The position numbers and the translations under genes are program-made. Under the pieces are notes generated by a model. It was not told where the DNA came from and did not search any database. It saw only the letters and a list, made by a program, of their open reading frames with translations. From Acidobacteriota bacterium (lineage in GTDB: Bacteria > Acidobacteriota > Terriglobia > UBA7540), in the NCBI GenBank assembly GCA_902812465.1, contig CADDZE010000024.1, forward strand, positions 1 to 56,708: a stretch of 56,708 bases of DNA. The letters run 5' to 3'. This document shows positions 36,894 to 46,426 of the stretch, one piece after another (position 1 is the stretch's first letter; each line of letters starts with the position of its first letter).

Positions 36894-38363
36894 ATGCGCG
36901 AATTGCTGAACTTCGTCGGTGGCGCCTGGGTGCGAGCCGCAGCCACCGAGGAGCTGCCTGTCACCAATCCTGCCACCGCGGAAATAATGGCGCACACTCC
37001 GCTTTCCTCGGCGGCCGATGTGGACGCCGCGGTTGGGGCCGCGGCAAAAGCCTTTCCTGCTTGGCGCGCCACACCGCCCGGCGACCGTATTCGATACCTC
37101 TTCAAGCTGAAAGTTCTGTTAGAAGAACACGCTGATGAGCTGGCGCGCACCATCACGAACGAGTGTGGCAAAACGTACGAGGAATCGTTGGGCGAGGTGC
37201 GTCGCGGCATTGAGAACGTGGAGGTGGCCTGTGGGATTCCCATGATGCTGCAGGGTTACACGAGTGAGGATATCGCTCGCGGCATCGACGAAACCATGAT
37301 CCGCCAGCCCCTCGGCGTCGTCGCTGCCATCTGTCCATTCAACTTTCCTGCCATGATCCCGCTGTGGTTCCTGCCTTACGCCATCGCCTGCGGCAACACT
37401 TTCATTCTCAAACCTTCGGAAAAGGTGCCAATGACGGCCTCGAAACTGTTTGAGCTGCTGGCGGAAACCCATCTGCCTGCCGGGGTCGTCAACCTGGTGA
37501 ACGGAGCCAAGGCCGCGGTGGACGCACTGCTGGACCACCCCGGGGTTCGGGCCATCAGCTTTGTCGGGTCGACGCCGGTAGCCCGTTACGTCTACGCGCG
37601 GGCCGCCGCCAGCGGGAAGCGCGCTCAGTGCCAGGGCGGGGCCAAGAATCCAGTTATCCTGATGCCTGACGCGGACGTCGAAACAACAACAAAGGTGGTG
37701 GCGGACTCTGCCTTCGGCTGTGCGGGACAACGATGCCTGGCCAGCTCGATAGCTATCACGGTTGGCGACGGGCGGCAGACGTTCGTCGAGGCCCTGGCGG
37801 AAGCGGCAAGAAAACGCGTGGTGGGTTACGGTCTCGACCAGGACGTACAGATGGGACCGGTGATCAGCCCGGAAAGCAGAGCACGAATCGAGGGGCTGAT
37901 CGAAAAAGCCATCATAGAAGGCGCCAAACCTTGCGTCGACGGCCGCGGCGCTCGGATCAAGGGTTATGAACGCGGTAATTTCATCCGTCCCACCATTCTC
38001 CAGGATGTTCAGCCTACCAGCAGTATTGCCCAAACTGAGGTCTTCGGCCCGGTGCTGAGCACCATTCACGTCCGAACTCTCGAGGAAGCGATCGAATTGG
38101 TGAACCGCTCTTGTTACGGCAACATGGCCTGCCTCTTCACGCGCAGCGGCGCTGCCGCCCGCCAGTTCCGCTACGAAGCCTTGGCCGGCAATATCGGAAT
38201 CAACCTGGGCGTGGCTGCACCCATTGCCTACTTCCCATTTAGTGGCTGGAAAGACAGCTTCTTTGGCGATCTGCACGGCCAAGGGCGGGACGCCGTCGAG
38301 TTCTATACCGGCAAGAAAGTGGTTATCGAGCGCTGGCCCTTGGAATGGTCGCGGAAGTTTTAG
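36894..38363 (+). CDS. mmsA: CoA-acylating methylmalonate-semialdehyde dehydrogenase
   Basis: This 489-residue aldehyde dehydrogenase converts methylmalonate semialdehyde to propionyl-CoA (or malonate semialdehyde to acetyl-CoA) using NAD+ and CoA. It has the MmsA-type [22 protein letters not shown], the cofactor segment [13 protein letters not shown], and [12 protein letters not shown], with the catalytic Cys near residue 281. The C-terminal [21 protein letters not shown] is specific to this class. ATG 36894 has AGGAGGGA about 7 nt upstream. It suggests valine, inositol or beta-alanine catabolism; other pathway genes are not in the window. Confidence 0.92.
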   Translation: MRELLNFVGGAWVRAAATEELPVTNPATAEIMAHTPLSSAADVDAAVGAAAKAFPAWRATPPGDRIRYLFKLKVLLEEHADELARTITNECGKTYEESLGEVRRGIENVEVACGIPMMLQGYTSEDIARGIDETMIRQPLGVVAAICPFNFPAMIPLWFLPYAIACGNTFILKPSEKVPMTASKLFELLAETHLPAGVVNLVNGAKAAVDALLDHPGVRAISFVGSTPVARYVYARAAASGKRAQCQGGAKNPVILMPDADVETTTKVVADSAFGCAGQRCLASSIAITVGDGRQTFVEALAEAARKRVVGYGLDQDVQMGPVISPESRARIEGLIEKAIIEGAKPCVDGRGARIKGYERGNFIRPTILQDVQPTSSIAQTEVFGPVLSTIHVRTLEEAIELVNRSCYGNMACLFTRSGAAARQFRYEALAGNIGINLGVAAPIAYFPFSGWKDSFFGDLHGQGRDAVEFYTGKKVVIERWPLEWSRKF

Positions 38364-38476
38364 TCGCTCCGAACAGACACTTCGCCGCGAGTGTAGAAGC
38401 TAATGAGGAGTGAAGCCTCCCCATTGGAGCTCGCGCATTACGAACCCACGATCGGTTTCGATTGCCCTCTAGGGAA

Positions 38477-39361
38477 TCATCGCAGCAGCTCCTCGAGGCG
38501 AGCTGCCTGGTCGGTTTTCTCGTCGCGGTACTTGATGATGACCGGGGTGTAGAGCGATAGGCCCAGCTCTTTGCCACGGCCACGGGTGATGGCTCGTGCG
38601 CCCGGAACAACTACCGCCTCGGGGGGAATCATCAGCGGAATCTCACCCTGCCGACGATAGACTTTGTCGCGCACCAAGTCGTAGACAGGCGTTGAGCCGG
38701 TGAGGATAGTGCCGGCAGCCAGCACCGCACCGCGGCCCACGATCGTGCCCTCGTAAACGCCGCAGTTACCGCCTACCAGCACGTCATCCTCGATGATGAC
38801 TGGCAGGGCACCTACCGGTTCCAGTACGCCACCGATTTGCGCACCAGCGGAGAGGTGTACCCGCTGGCCGATTTGGGCGCAAGAGCCGACCAAGGCGTGC
38901 GAGTCAATCAGCGTGCCATCACCGACGTAGGCGCCCACGTTGACGTACATGGGAGGCATGCACACCACACCCTTGCCAATGTAGCAGCCGTCGCGAATCG
39001 AAGACCCGCCGGGAACCACCCGAATGTTGTGTTCGGCGGGAATCTGTTTGAGGGGATAGGTATGCTTGTCGCGAAACTGCCAGGCGGTTGGCTGGCTTTC
39101 GGTGGCGGGTGAGCCCGCCGGCAAAGATACCGGCATCTCGACGATACGCCCGATCCGGAACCCCAGCAGGATACCCTTTTTCACCCAGCTGTTGACGCGC
39201 CAGCCGGTGGCCGCGCTGGGATCGGGCTCTGCGGCGCGGATACGTCCTTCATTGAGCGCAGCCTTAAGTTCGTCGAAAGCGCAGAAGTGTTCAGCGCTGG
39301 CGGAACTGGTATCGAGCGCAAACAGCTTCTCAATGCGGGCTTCCAGGCTGGAGGCATTCAT
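38477..39361 (-). CDS. dapD: Tetrahydrodipicolinate N-succinyltransferase
   Basis: DapD uses succinyl-CoA to succinylate tetrahydrodipicolinate in the succinylase branch of diaminopimelate and lysine synthesis. The 294-residue protein has an N-terminal helical domain and then left-handed beta-helix hexapeptides (VVPGGSSIRDGCYIGKGV, NVGAYVGDGTLIDSHALVGS). EDDVLVGGNCGVYEGTIVG follows. It sits 27 bp downstream of sucD and sucC, whose enzyme interconverts succinyl-CoA and succinate, so co-expression makes metabolic sense. ATG 39361 is likely. Confidence 0.95.
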   Translation of the reverse strand: MNASSLEARIEKLFALDTSSASAEHFCAFDELKAALNEGRIRAAEPDPSAATGWRVNSWVKKGILLGFRIGRIVEMPVSLPAGSPATESQPTAWQFRDKHTYPLKQIPAEHNIRVVPGGSSIRDGCYIGKGVVCMPPMYVNVGAYVGDGTLIDSHALVGSCAQIGQRVHLSAGAQIGGVLEPVGALPVIIEDDVLVGGNCGVYEGTIVGRGAVLAAGTILTGSTPVYDLVRDKVYRRQGEIPLMIPPEAVVVPGARAITRGRGKELGLSLYTPVIIKYRDEKTDQAARLEELLR

Positions 39362-39388
39362 GTCCCGTCGGCAAGCTAGGTGTGCTCT

Positions 39389-40312
39389 CTAGCCTCGCGT
39401 GGCCACGGATGGCTGGCGGCTGGCGGCCAACGTCCGCGCCATGGTCTCACCGATTAGCGCCGGGCTCGCAGCTATCTGGATACCTGCCGCTTCCAAGGCC
39501 GCGATCTTGTCAGCAGCCGTGCCTTTGCCTCCGGAAATGATCGCCCCGGCATGGCCCATGCGGCGTCCCGGAGGTGCCGTGCGGCCGGCAATGAATCCCA
39601 CCACTGGCTTGCGCACGTGCGCTTTGATGAATTCGGCCGCTTCCTCCTCCGCCGTTCCGCCTATCTCGCCGATCAGAACGATGCCGTGGGTTTCGACGTC
39701 ATCGTTCATTAGCCGCAGCACGTCCACGAAGGTCGTGCCGACGATGGGATCACCGCCGATACCGACGCAAGTGGACTGCCCAATGCCAAGAGCGGTGAGC
39801 TGCGCGACGGCTTCGTAGGTTAGCGTGCCACTGCGCGAGATCACGCCGACGTGGCCGCGCTCATGTATCCGGCCTGGCATAATCCCGACCTTGCATTTCC
39901 CCGGCGAAATGACGCCCGGGCAGTTAGGTCCAATCAAGCGGGTCCGCGGTCGTCCGGCGAGATACTGCTTGACCCTGACCATGTCTAGCGTGGGAATGCC
40001 CTCGGTGATGCAGACAATCAACGGCAGACCAGCGTCGGCGGCCTCCATGATGGCGTCAGCTGCGAACGCCGGAGGCACAAAGATCATCGACACGTTGGCG
40101 CCAGTGGCTTCCACCGCCTTAACCACGGTGTTGAACACCGGCACTTCGTAATTACCATCCTTACTCTCCCAGATGGTTCCGCCCTTACCGGGCGTCACGC
40201 CGGCCACCACCTTGGTTCCGTAAGCCAGGCACTGCTCCGCGTGGAACCCGCCTTCGCGGCCCGTGAGGCCCTGGACGAGGAGGCGGCTGTTTTCGTCGAC
40301 CAGAATAGCCAT
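39389..40312 (-). CDS. sucD: Succinyl-CoA synthetase alpha subunit
   Basis: This alpha subunit (307 residues) carries the CoA-binding Rossmann domain ([18 protein letters not shown]), [20 protein letters not shown] and the phospho-histidine loop [17 protein letters not shown]. With SucC it interconverts succinyl-CoA and succinate while forming ATP or GTP. The start lies 9 bp after the sucC stop, as expected for an operon. Confidence 0.97.
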   Translation of the reverse strand: MAILVDENSRLLVQGLTGREGGFHAEQCLAYGTKVVAGVTPGKGGTIWESKDGNYEVPVFNTVVKAVEATGANVSMIFVPPAFAADAIMEAADAGLPLIVCITEGIPTLDMVRVKQYLAGRPRTRLIGPNCPGVISPGKCKVGIMPGRIHERGHVGVISRSGTLTYEAVAQLTALGIGQSTCVGIGGDPIVGTTFVDVLRLMNDDVETHGIVLIGEIGGTAEEEAAEFIKAHVRKPVVGFIAGRTAPPGRRMGHAGAIISGGKGTAADKIAALEAAGIQIAASPALIGETMARTLAASRQPSVATRG

Positions 40313-40321
40313 AGGCTCGAT

Positions 40322-41482
40322 TCAGCGGGCCATTGCCACAACCTTTTCGGCTGCCTCTTTCATGCCGCTAGCTACGGTAAAGTTTAGACCGCTCTCGCGC
40401 AGGATCTGTTGCCCCAGCTCCACGTTGGTGCCCTCCAGCCGGACCACCACGGGAATCTGAATGCCGAGGGATTTGGCTGCAGCGACGACGCCGTTGGCCA
40501 CAATGTCGCAGCGCATGATGCCGCCGAAGATGTTAATGAGGACGGCGCGCACGTTAGGGTCGCTGAGGATGATCTCGAAGCCGTGCCTCACCTGTTCTTC
40601 GCTGGCGCCTCCGCCAACGTCGAGAAAGTTGGCTGGGCGTCCCCCAGCGTACTGGATGATGTCCATAGTAGCCATAGCCAGGCCGGCACCGTTCACCATG
40701 CAACCGACGTTGCCGTCCAGGCGAATGTAGTTCAAGCCGTAGTTAGTCGCTCTCACTTCGAGCGGATCCTCTTCGTTCGTGTCGCGCAGGTCGCGGATGT
40801 CAGGGTGGCGGAAGAGGGCGTTATCATCGAAGTTCATCTTGGCGTCCAGCGCCAGCAGCCGCCCGTCCGGGGTCACGACCAATGGATTAATCTCGGCCAG
40901 TGACGCGTCCGTAGCCTCAAAGGCACGATAGAGGGCCTGGAAAAGCTTTGCCGCCTCGCTCACCTGACGCGGGTCAAGTTGGAGTCCGAAGGCCAGCTTG
41001 CGCGCTTGAAAGGCCTGAAAGCCTACTGCGGGGTCAATGAACTCCTTGAGAATTCTCTCCGGGTGCCGCGCCGCCACTTCCTCGATCTCCACGCCGCCTT
41101 CCGTTGAAGCCATGAATACCGGGCGTCCGGAGCTGCGGTCAATCACCAGACCGAGATAGAGCTCGCGGGCAACGTCGAGTGCTTCCTCGACTAACACGCG
41201 GCGCACCGTGCGCCCCTGCGGACCGGTCTGGTGCGTGACCAGTTTCATGCCTAGGATTTGGCGCGCTACCGCCTCGGCTTCATCCGGCCCGCGAGCCCGT
41301 TTGACTCCGCCGGCCTGGCCGCGTCCTCCCGCGTGAATCTGCGCTTTGATCACCACCGTACCGCCCCCGAGCCGGTGCACCACTCCACGCACCTCGTCGG
41401 GGCTTTCAATTACCTCACCGCGCGGGATGGCCACGCCGTAGCGAGCAAGGATCTGCTTGGCCTGGTATTCGTGGATTTTCAC
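40322..41482 (-). CDS. sucC: Succinyl-CoA synthetase beta subunit
   Basis: The beta subunit (386 residues) has the ATP-grasp domain and the subunit contact region: [17 protein letters not shown] at the N-terminus, [32 protein letters not shown] and [11 protein letters not shown]. The start is GTG 41482, (V)[11 protein letters not shown], with GGAGG 8 nt upstream; the 37 extra residues of the longest frame are not supported. Copy 3 of the conserved intergenic element lies about 160-200 bp upstream, with sucD and dapD following downstream. Confidence 0.97.
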   Translation of the reverse strand: MKIHEYQAKQILARYGVAIPRGEVIESPDEVRGVVHRLGGGTVVIKAQIHAGGRGQAGGVKRARGPDEAEAVARQILGMKLVTHQTGPQGRTVRRVLVEEALDVARELYLGLVIDRSSGRPVFMASTEGGVEIEEVAARHPERILKEFIDPAVGFQAFQARKLAFGLQLDPRQVSEAAKLFQALYRAFEATDASLAEINPLVVTPDGRLLALDAKMNFDDNALFRHPDIRDLRDTNEEDPLEVRATNYGLNYIRLDGNVGCMVNGAGLAMATMDIIQYAGGRPANFLDVGGGASEEQVRHGFEIILSDPNVRAVLINIFGGIMRCDIVANGVVAAAKSLGIQIPVVVRLEGTNVELGQQILRESGLNFTVASGMKEAAEKVVAMAR

Positions 41483-41879
41483 TGAAACCGCCTCCACTGC
41501 GGTCGTCCGCTGCCAGCAGCCGTTGACTATGAGCTTGCGGTCTTGAGCGCCAAACGGATTTTTCAGTATAGGGACGGAAGCCGGGGATGGCAATTCCTAA
41601 TCCCAAAACACGGCTTACTGGGATTTGGCCGGAGGGCTCGATCTCGTATTTTCAATCACATATCCGGTTCGTTTCGTCAAATCGATATTTGCGCTACAAG
41701 ATCACGGGCGGGGTCGGCTCGCCCCGTAAACAATGTTGACATTCGATACCTGTCTGACAAGACGGACCAGGTGCGCCACCGTGTGTGGCTGCTCACGACC
41801 GCATTGGGAACAGCTGATGGGTGCCGCTCTAGCCGACTTTCCGCTGAGGAGCCGGCCCCCGTGGCTCCTGATAACCAAC
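41483..41879. other. Intergenic region between sucC and plsY
   Basis: About 400 bases without a supported gene. It contains copy 3 of the conserved element (41643-41681). About 45-60 bp from it lies the imperfect palindrome GTAAAC-AAT-GTTGAC (41726-41740). A GTAAAC also follows copy 2 at a similar distance (26083), which may be coincidence. Confidence 0.5.
41643..41681 (-). promoter_or_regulatory. Conserved intergenic element, copy 3 (upstream of sucC)
   Basis: Read towards sucC it begins TTTGACGAAACGAACCGG and continues ATATGTGATTGAAAATAC. It is nearly identical to copy 2 (35 of 39). TTGACG could serve as a -35 box. The conserved CGAACCGG core and the following TGATTGAAAA argue for selection on the whole element. 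Confidence 0.6.
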
Positions 41880-42491
41880 CTACGAGCCACGAACCGACCC
41901 GCACCCCACCTGGCTCTCCGTCCCGTTGATGAGGCGGCGGATGTTCGCGTGATGCCGGGCGATGATCAGCACCGCCGAAGCTGCGGCGCCCGCCACGATG
42001 GCGCGTGGCGTGCTCTTGAGTAGGTAAACGAAAACGGGGAAGGAGGCCGCGGCCGTGATCGAGCCCAGCGAAACGTAGCGCCAGGCAGCCAATACGACCG
42101 CGAACAAGGCCAGGGCCAGTCCCGTCGGGGCTGGTGCGAGCAGCAAGAACGCGCCCACCCCGGTGGCGACGCCCTTACCTCCGCGGAATCCCAGCCATAC
42201 CGGAAAGATATGGCCCGTGATCGCTCCGAAGGCCGCAAGAGCCGTCCAGCACGGATCCTGGTGGGTTAAGCTGGAGGCCAGCCAGACAGCACCCCTTCCT
42301 TTACCCGCGTCCAAAAGCAGAGTTGCCACGAACCCGGCAATGCCCAGGTTCCGCATGACGTTGGTGGCGCCCGTTGAGTGGCTTCCAGTCTCGCGCACAT
42401 CGATGCCCTTGCGCCAGCGGACGATGAGATAGCCGAAGGGAATTGCACCCAGCAGGTAAGCTGCCAGCACGGATGAGAGTCGGGCTAGCAT
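41880..42491 (-). CDS. plsY: Acyl-phosphate:glycerol-3-phosphate acyltransferase
   Basis: PlsY is the inner-membrane enzyme that puts the first acyl chain onto glycerol-3-phosphate from acyl-phosphate. The 203-residue protein has the three signatures: LLGAIPFGYLI, GSHSTGATNVMRNLG and FPVWLGFRGGKGVATGVG, within several transmembrane segments. It ends the reverse-strand run that starts with rimO. The gap to thpR is 113 bp. Confidence 0.94.
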   Translation of the reverse strand: MLARLSSVLAAYLLGAIPFGYLIVRWRKGIDVRETGSHSTGATNVMRNLGIAGFVATLLLDAGKGRGAVWLASSLTHQDPCWTALAAFGAITGHIFPVWLGFRGGKGVATGVGAFLLLAPAPTGLALALFAVVLAAWRYVSLGSITAAASFPVFVYLLKSTPRAIVAGAAASAVLIIARHHANIRRLINGTESQVGCGSVRGS

Positions 42492-42604
42492 CGCTTTAGC
42501 CGAGGGCGGATGGTTGCGCCCGGAGATCGAAGCCGTTCAGGACGGAGAGCCCGAACCGAAGGCGCCTCCAACCCCCCTGGTCGTCCTGCTCCGGCCGACT
42601 AATG

Positions 42605-43180
42605 TCAACCCTGATTGAACCGTTCCACCTTGCGGTATTCCGCACCATGCGGTGACAGTTTGCTCTCAAAGAGAAAGAACTCGTTCACTTCGAATCGTCC
42701 CAGGCTCTGCTCGCCCTGTCGCTCGACAATTGCCCCTAACCGCGGCAGCGGCCGGGGCGTCTTGAAACGCGCCAGAGTGAGGTGGGGTGTGAAGGGTCGC
42801 GACTCCCGCGGAAAGCCCAGCGTGGCGACTGCCTCTTCCACGCGGCGGGCCAGTTGGGCCAGTTCCGGGGAAGGCTCGATTCCCACCCAGAGAACGCGTG
42901 GCCGCGTTAGGCCGGGAAAACCGCCCAGGCCTTTGACCTCGACCGCGAAGGGAGCGAACGCTGGGAGCTCACGCATCGCCTGGACCACTTGCGCCAACCG
43001 CTCTGATGGAACCTCGCCTAAGAACTTCAGGGTCAGGTGAATACCTTCCGGGCGGACCCAGGTAGCTCCGCGGTGAGCATCATCTTGCGTTTGCTCCAAG
43101 GCCGAGCGAATGGTGGATTGCAGCCGCTGCAACTCGCTGCGGACACCTGGCGGTAGATCGATGGCGATAAACGCGCGCAC
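42605..43180 (-). CDS. thpR: RNA 2',3'-cyclic phosphodiesterase (LigT family)
   Basis: This 191-residue 2H phosphoesterase opens the 2',3'-cyclic phosphate of RNA ends. It shows the two HxTx catalytic motifs, HLTLKFLG and HLTLARFK, spaced as in the family. The start is GTG 43180 at (V)RAFIAIDLP, the conserved N-terminus; the 25 residues before it do not fit. It follows cinA by 114 bp on the same strand. Confidence 0.92.
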   Translation of the reverse strand: MRAFIAIDLPPGVRSELQRLQSTIRSALEQTQDDAHRGATWVRPEGIHLTLKFLGEVPSERLAQVVQAMRELPAFAPFAVEVKGLGGFPGLTRPRVLWVGIEPSPELAQLARRVEEAVATLGFPRESRPFTPHLTLARFKTPRPLPRLGAIVERQGEQSLGRFEVNEFFLFESKLSPHGAEYRKVERFNQG

Positions 43181-43294
43181 GGGCGAGCCGGAGTTAAAAA
43201 TCAGAACCCGAAGTTTCAATAGCCCAAGGGCAATCCTGAGCGTGCGCCCAGCCAAGGCAGGCGGCCAGGGGCGTAAAACTTCGGCGCGGTGCTA

Positions 43295-44530
43295 TCAGCT
43301 TCGCACCCGCCGGCGGATCATTTCCAGCGCCGCTTGCGAGGCCCAGAAGCGCACCCGCTCGCGATCGCCAGGGAAGCGGAACTCGCGCACACTGGTTCCT
43401 TTCTCATCGGCGAGGCCAATGAACACTAGCCCCACAGGTTTCTCCGGCGTTCCGCCCCCGGGCCCGGCAATGCCGGTGATGCCTACGCCCAGGGAGGCAT
43501 CCGCCCGACGCCGCACACCTTCGGCCATAGCCTGCGCTACCGGCTTGGAGACGGCTCCGTGGGTAGCAATCAAGGCCTCGGGCACACCGGCCAGCAGCGT
43601 CTTGAGCTCGTTGCTGTAACACACGACTCCGCCCAGGAAGAAGTTGGAGCTCCCGGCGATACGCGTCAGGCGTTCGCTTAGCAAGCCGCCGGTGCAGCTT
43701 TCGGCTACGGCCACCGTCCGGCGCCGCATCATGAGGTACATGCCCACCACTTCTTCCAGACTTTCACCGCGTGTCGAGAAGATGTGGTCCCCCAAGGCTA
43801 GCTCAATTTTGTCACCCAGCTCGTTGAGCAATGCTTCGGCCTCAGCATCCGAGGCGGCGCGGGCCCGCAGGTGGATTTCGATGGCTCCCAGGGTGGCGAG
43901 GACAGTCGTGGTGGGGTTGGTATAAGCGGTATAGATCGGCGCGATGCGCAGATCGACCTCGGATTCCGGCAAGCCTACCACCTTGTAGACGCGGCTGCGC
44001 AGCCGTTCCCCGGTGGTGCGGCGTTCCAGGCGCGGCAGGCAAGCCGATTCGAACATGGCTTCCAGTTCCTGGGGAGGACCCGGTAGCAGGATGAGGGTGG
44101 TACTACCCAGCTCCAGCCAGATCCCCGGGGCGGTGCCGTTGGGGTTCTCGAGCCACTCGGCGCCCTCTGGAACCAGGGCTTGGCGCAAATTGTTCTCCGG
44201 CATCGGGCGACCCAGGCGTTTGAAGCGGCTCTCGATGCGGGCGCGAATTTCGGGCACCTCGCGCAGAGGACGGCCGAGCACGCTGGCCACCACATCGCGG
44301 TTGATATCGTCCTTGGTAGGGCCGAGTCCGCCGACGAGAATCACTAGCTCCGATCGCCCGAGGGCCGCCTGCAGGACAGCCGCCAAGCGCTCGCGGTCGT
44401 CCCCCACCACGGTCTTGAAACGCACTTCGATACCGAGTTCATTCAGCTTGCCGGTGAGGTAGAGGGAATTAGTATCCTGGCGAAAGGGTGTGAGTAGCTC
44501 CGACCCGACAGCTATGATCTCAGCGTCCAT
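43295..44530 (-). CDS. cinA: CinA family protein (nucleotide/NMN amidohydrolase type)
   Basis: This 411-residue two-domain protein has the MoCF-biosynthesis-like N-terminal domain (AEIIAVGSELL, ILVGGLGPTKDDINRDVV, LLPGPPQELEAMFE). The C-terminal CinA domain (TVAVAESCTGGLLSERLT, GITGIAGPGGGTPEKPVG) hydrolyses NMN to nicotinate mononucleotide in several bacteria. Both domains are complete. ATG 44530 is chosen at MDAEIIAVG; the longer frame adds 19 unsupported residues. It belongs to the rimO-yacG-pgpA-TIG/propeller-cinA run. Confidence 0.94.
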   Translation of the reverse strand: MDAEIIAVGSELLTPFRQDTNSLYLTGKLNELGIEVRFKTVVGDDRERLAAVLQAALGRSELVILVGGLGPTKDDINRDVVASVLGRPLREVPEIRARIESRFKRLGRPMPENNLRQALVPEGAEWLENPNGTAPGIWLELGSTTLILLPGPPQELEAMFESACLPRLERRTTGERLRSRVYKVVGLPESEVDLRIAPIYTAYTNPTTTVLATLGAIEIHLRARAASDAEAEALLNELGDKIELALGDHIFSTRGESLEEVVGMYLMMRRRTVAVAESCTGGLLSERLTRIAGSSNFFLGGVVCYSNELKTLLAGVPEALIATHGAVSKPVAQAMAEGVRRRADASLGVGITGIAGPGGGTPEKPVGLVFIGLADEKGTSVREFRFPGDRERVRFWASQAALEMIRRRVRS

Positions 44531-44583
44531 GCCAGGACGGTGATGACGAGGGAGGGGAACCCGAAGCGTCCGGGCCCCGCCCG

Positions 44584-45684
44584 TCACTCCAGCAGAGGCT
44601 TGCCTTCCACGTCTAGGAAGAGTTCAACCAGGGAGTCGTTAGTAGCCAGGACGACGGACCGGTGCGCCGTGAATGCCAGGCCCACAATGCCTTGGCCGGA
44701 GATGGCCAGCTCGGCCTGCCCGGCGGGATCGATCCGCACGACGCCGCGCCGTCCGGCGAGAGAGGCCGCCACGTACAGATTACCCTTCACGTCGAACGCC
44801 ATCCCTTGAGGGCGTCCTAGCCCGCGATAAAAAGTGCTGACCTCCCCGGCCGGCGAGATGCGGACGATCTGGTCAAAACTCGACGTCGTGGGCCCGGAGA
44901 CATAAAGGTACCCATCGGGTCCGAAGGCGAGATGGTAGGCCGAGACGCTAGGCTCAAGCGTGGCAAAGACAAAGATTTGCCGGTCGCGATTAATCTTGAA
45001 GATCGTCCCGCTGCGGTCGCCTACATAAAGGTTTTGCTCCCGGTCGAACGCAATCCCGGTGGCGATGCCCATTCCCTCGGCATAGATCGTCCGCCGGCCA
45101 TCCGGGGTAACCTGGTAGATGGTGCCCTCCATCCGGCTGGAGATGTAAAGCAGGCCGTCGCGATCAAAAGCGAGCCCTGTGGGGTTCATCAGATCATTCA
45201 AGAAGGGACGCATCATGTTGTGGCGGTCAATCTTGTAGACGGTGACGGGAATTTTCTGGCCGCGGCTGCCGCTAAAGGTCGTGAAGATATTGCCGGCGGC
45301 GTCCAGGGCAGGGTTAGCCACGGGATGCAGGTTTTCTGCTATGGTCACACCCACCGCAACGAAGGCCGGTGGACTGACCGCCGTGCCGGTATCGACGGTG
45401 ACGTCGCCGCTGGTCACGTCTTCGGGAACGCGTACTACAAGACGGCTCGGGGAACTCATCACCACCGCGCCCGGCTGCTCCCCGAAGCGCACTACGGGGC
45501 GCCGCAGGCCGTTTTCGGTAAAGCCTCGGCCGCGAATCGCGACCTCCCCACCGGCGATCGCCGCCGCAGGCGTCACGCTCTCAATAAAAGGTTTCTCCCG
45601 CGGCGGCCCTGACTTCTCCCCGGCTTGGTTCTCCGCTTTAGCCATTCCGTAACCCCGCCGGCTATCCTTTTTGAACAGACTCAT
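44584..45684 (-). CDS. IPT/TIG domain plus NHL/SMP-30-like beta-propeller protein
   Basis: This 366-residue protein has an N-terminal IPT/TIG Ig-like domain (IESVTPAAAIAGGEVAIRG, ENGLRRPVVRFGEQPGAVV). It is followed by repeats of a beta-propeller (NPTGLAFDRDGLLYISS, IATGIAFDREQNLYVGD, RPQGMAFDVKGNLYVAA). Such propellers bind partners or carry lactonase-like sites; I see no firm catalytic set. There is no signal peptide, so it is probably cytoplasmic, which is unusual for TIG proteins. The ATG overlaps the pgpA stop as ATGA (45681-45684). Placement between pgpA and cinA is unexplained. Confidence 0.82.
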   Translation of the reverse strand: MSLFKKDSRRGYGMAKAENQAGEKSGPPREKPFIESVTPAAAIAGGEVAIRGRGFTENGLRRPVVRFGEQPGAVVMSSPSRLVVRVPEDVTSGDVTVDTGTAVSPPAFVAVGVTIAENLHPVANPALDAAGNIFTTFSGSRGQKIPVTVYKIDRHNMMRPFLNDLMNPTGLAFDRDGLLYISSRMEGTIYQVTPDGRRTIYAEGMGIATGIAFDREQNLYVGDRSGTIFKINRDRQIFVFATLEPSVSAYHLAFGPDGYLYVSGPTTSSFDQIVRISPAGEVSTFYRGLGRPQGMAFDVKGNLYVAASLAGRRGVVRIDPAGQAELAISGQGIVGLAFTAHRSVVLATNDSLVELFLDVEGKPLLE

Positions 45685-46193
45685 CGGAACGCGAACTGGA
45701 GCAGCGACAGGATGACGAGGGCGTAGGCGCCCGCCACCACATCGTCTAACATAATTCCCCAGCCGCCGGGCAGGTTCTCAGCGCGGCGGGCCGGGAAAGG
45801 CTTCACCACATCCAGGGCTCGGAAGAGTAAGAACCCTGTGACGAGCCACTTCCATGAGGCTTCCGGTTGCCCTACGTACGCCATCAACTGGCCAGCCACT
45901 TCATCGATGACCACCGGTGCCGGATCGAGGCAGCCAAAATATCGCTCGCCGCACCCGGCGGTCCAGGCGCCAGCGGCAAACACCACCGCGGCGCCCACCA
46001 TGAGCCATAAACGTGGCGGCCACGCCGACGTCCCCGGGAAGGCAGCCAGCAACGGCCCACTCCGGGGAAAGCGCTGTCCGGCTTCCACGAGCAAGACCGC
46101 GACGGCGGAAGCCATCGTGCCAGGAGCGACGGGGAAATCTCCCACGCCGCCGCAGGTAGCAATCCAGACCGGCCAAGGCCGGCGCGCGCTCAC
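45681..46193 (-). CDS. pgpA: Phosphatidylglycerophosphatase A
   Basis: PgpA removes phosphate from phosphatidylglycerophosphate to give phosphatidylglycerol. The 170-residue membrane protein has the family segments TCGGVGDFPVAPGTMAS, VIDEVAGQLMAY, GFLLFRALDVVKPFPARR and GWGIMLDDVVAGAYA, with hydrophobic stretches between them. The GTG at 46193 overlaps the yacG stop (GTGA), and its own stop overlaps the next start. Together with plsY this run contributes to membrane lipid synthesis. Confidence 0.93.
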   Translation of the reverse strand: MSARRPWPVWIATCGGVGDFPVAPGTMASAVAVLLVEAGQRFPRSGPLLAAFPGTSAWPPRLWLMVGAAVVFAAGAWTAGCGERYFGCLDPAPVVIDEVAGQLMAYVGQPEASWKWLVTGFLLFRALDVVKPFPARRAENLPGGWGIMLDDVVAGAYALVILSLLQFAFR

Positions 46194-46426
46194 GGTTCAG
46201 CCTCGTCCGGATTCGGGTCGGCGGTACTCGAACCGCGGCGCGCCAAGCTCGGGTCCGCGGGGCACCCCGCAATTCGATAGCGGCCGGAGAGCCAATTGTC
46301 CAAGTCAATAAGCTGGCAGCGCTCGCTGCAAAACGGCCGGTACGGATTGTCAGCCGCCGGAACCTCTCGTCGGCAAATCGGGCAACGCCCGATGCTGGAC
46401 TTCCGGTGGCGAACACCCTCCCTCAT
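46190..46426 (-). CDS. yacG: DNA gyrase inhibitor YacG-type zinc protein
   Basis: This 78-residue zinc protein has the YacG fold: RCPICRREVP, then RPFCSERCQLIDLDNWLSG. That is a CPxC...CxxxC site and the conserved L(I)DL(D)xW motif. YacG binds and inhibits DNA gyrase in E. coli; many bacterial homologues are less studied. ATG 46426 overlaps the rimO stop (ATGA, 46423-46426), and the stop overlaps the GTG of pgpA. The start is decided by this overlap; 24 earlier in-frame residues are rimO shadow. Confidence 0.92.
   Translation of the reverse strand: MREGVRHRKSSIGRCPICRREVPAADNPYRPFCSERCQLIDLDNWLSGRYRIAGCPADPSLARRGSSTADPNPDEAEP

Noticed and set aside
37119-38282. Reverse-strand open frame of 387 codons
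   Set aside because: Antisense shadow of mmsA, which has all catalytic motifs.
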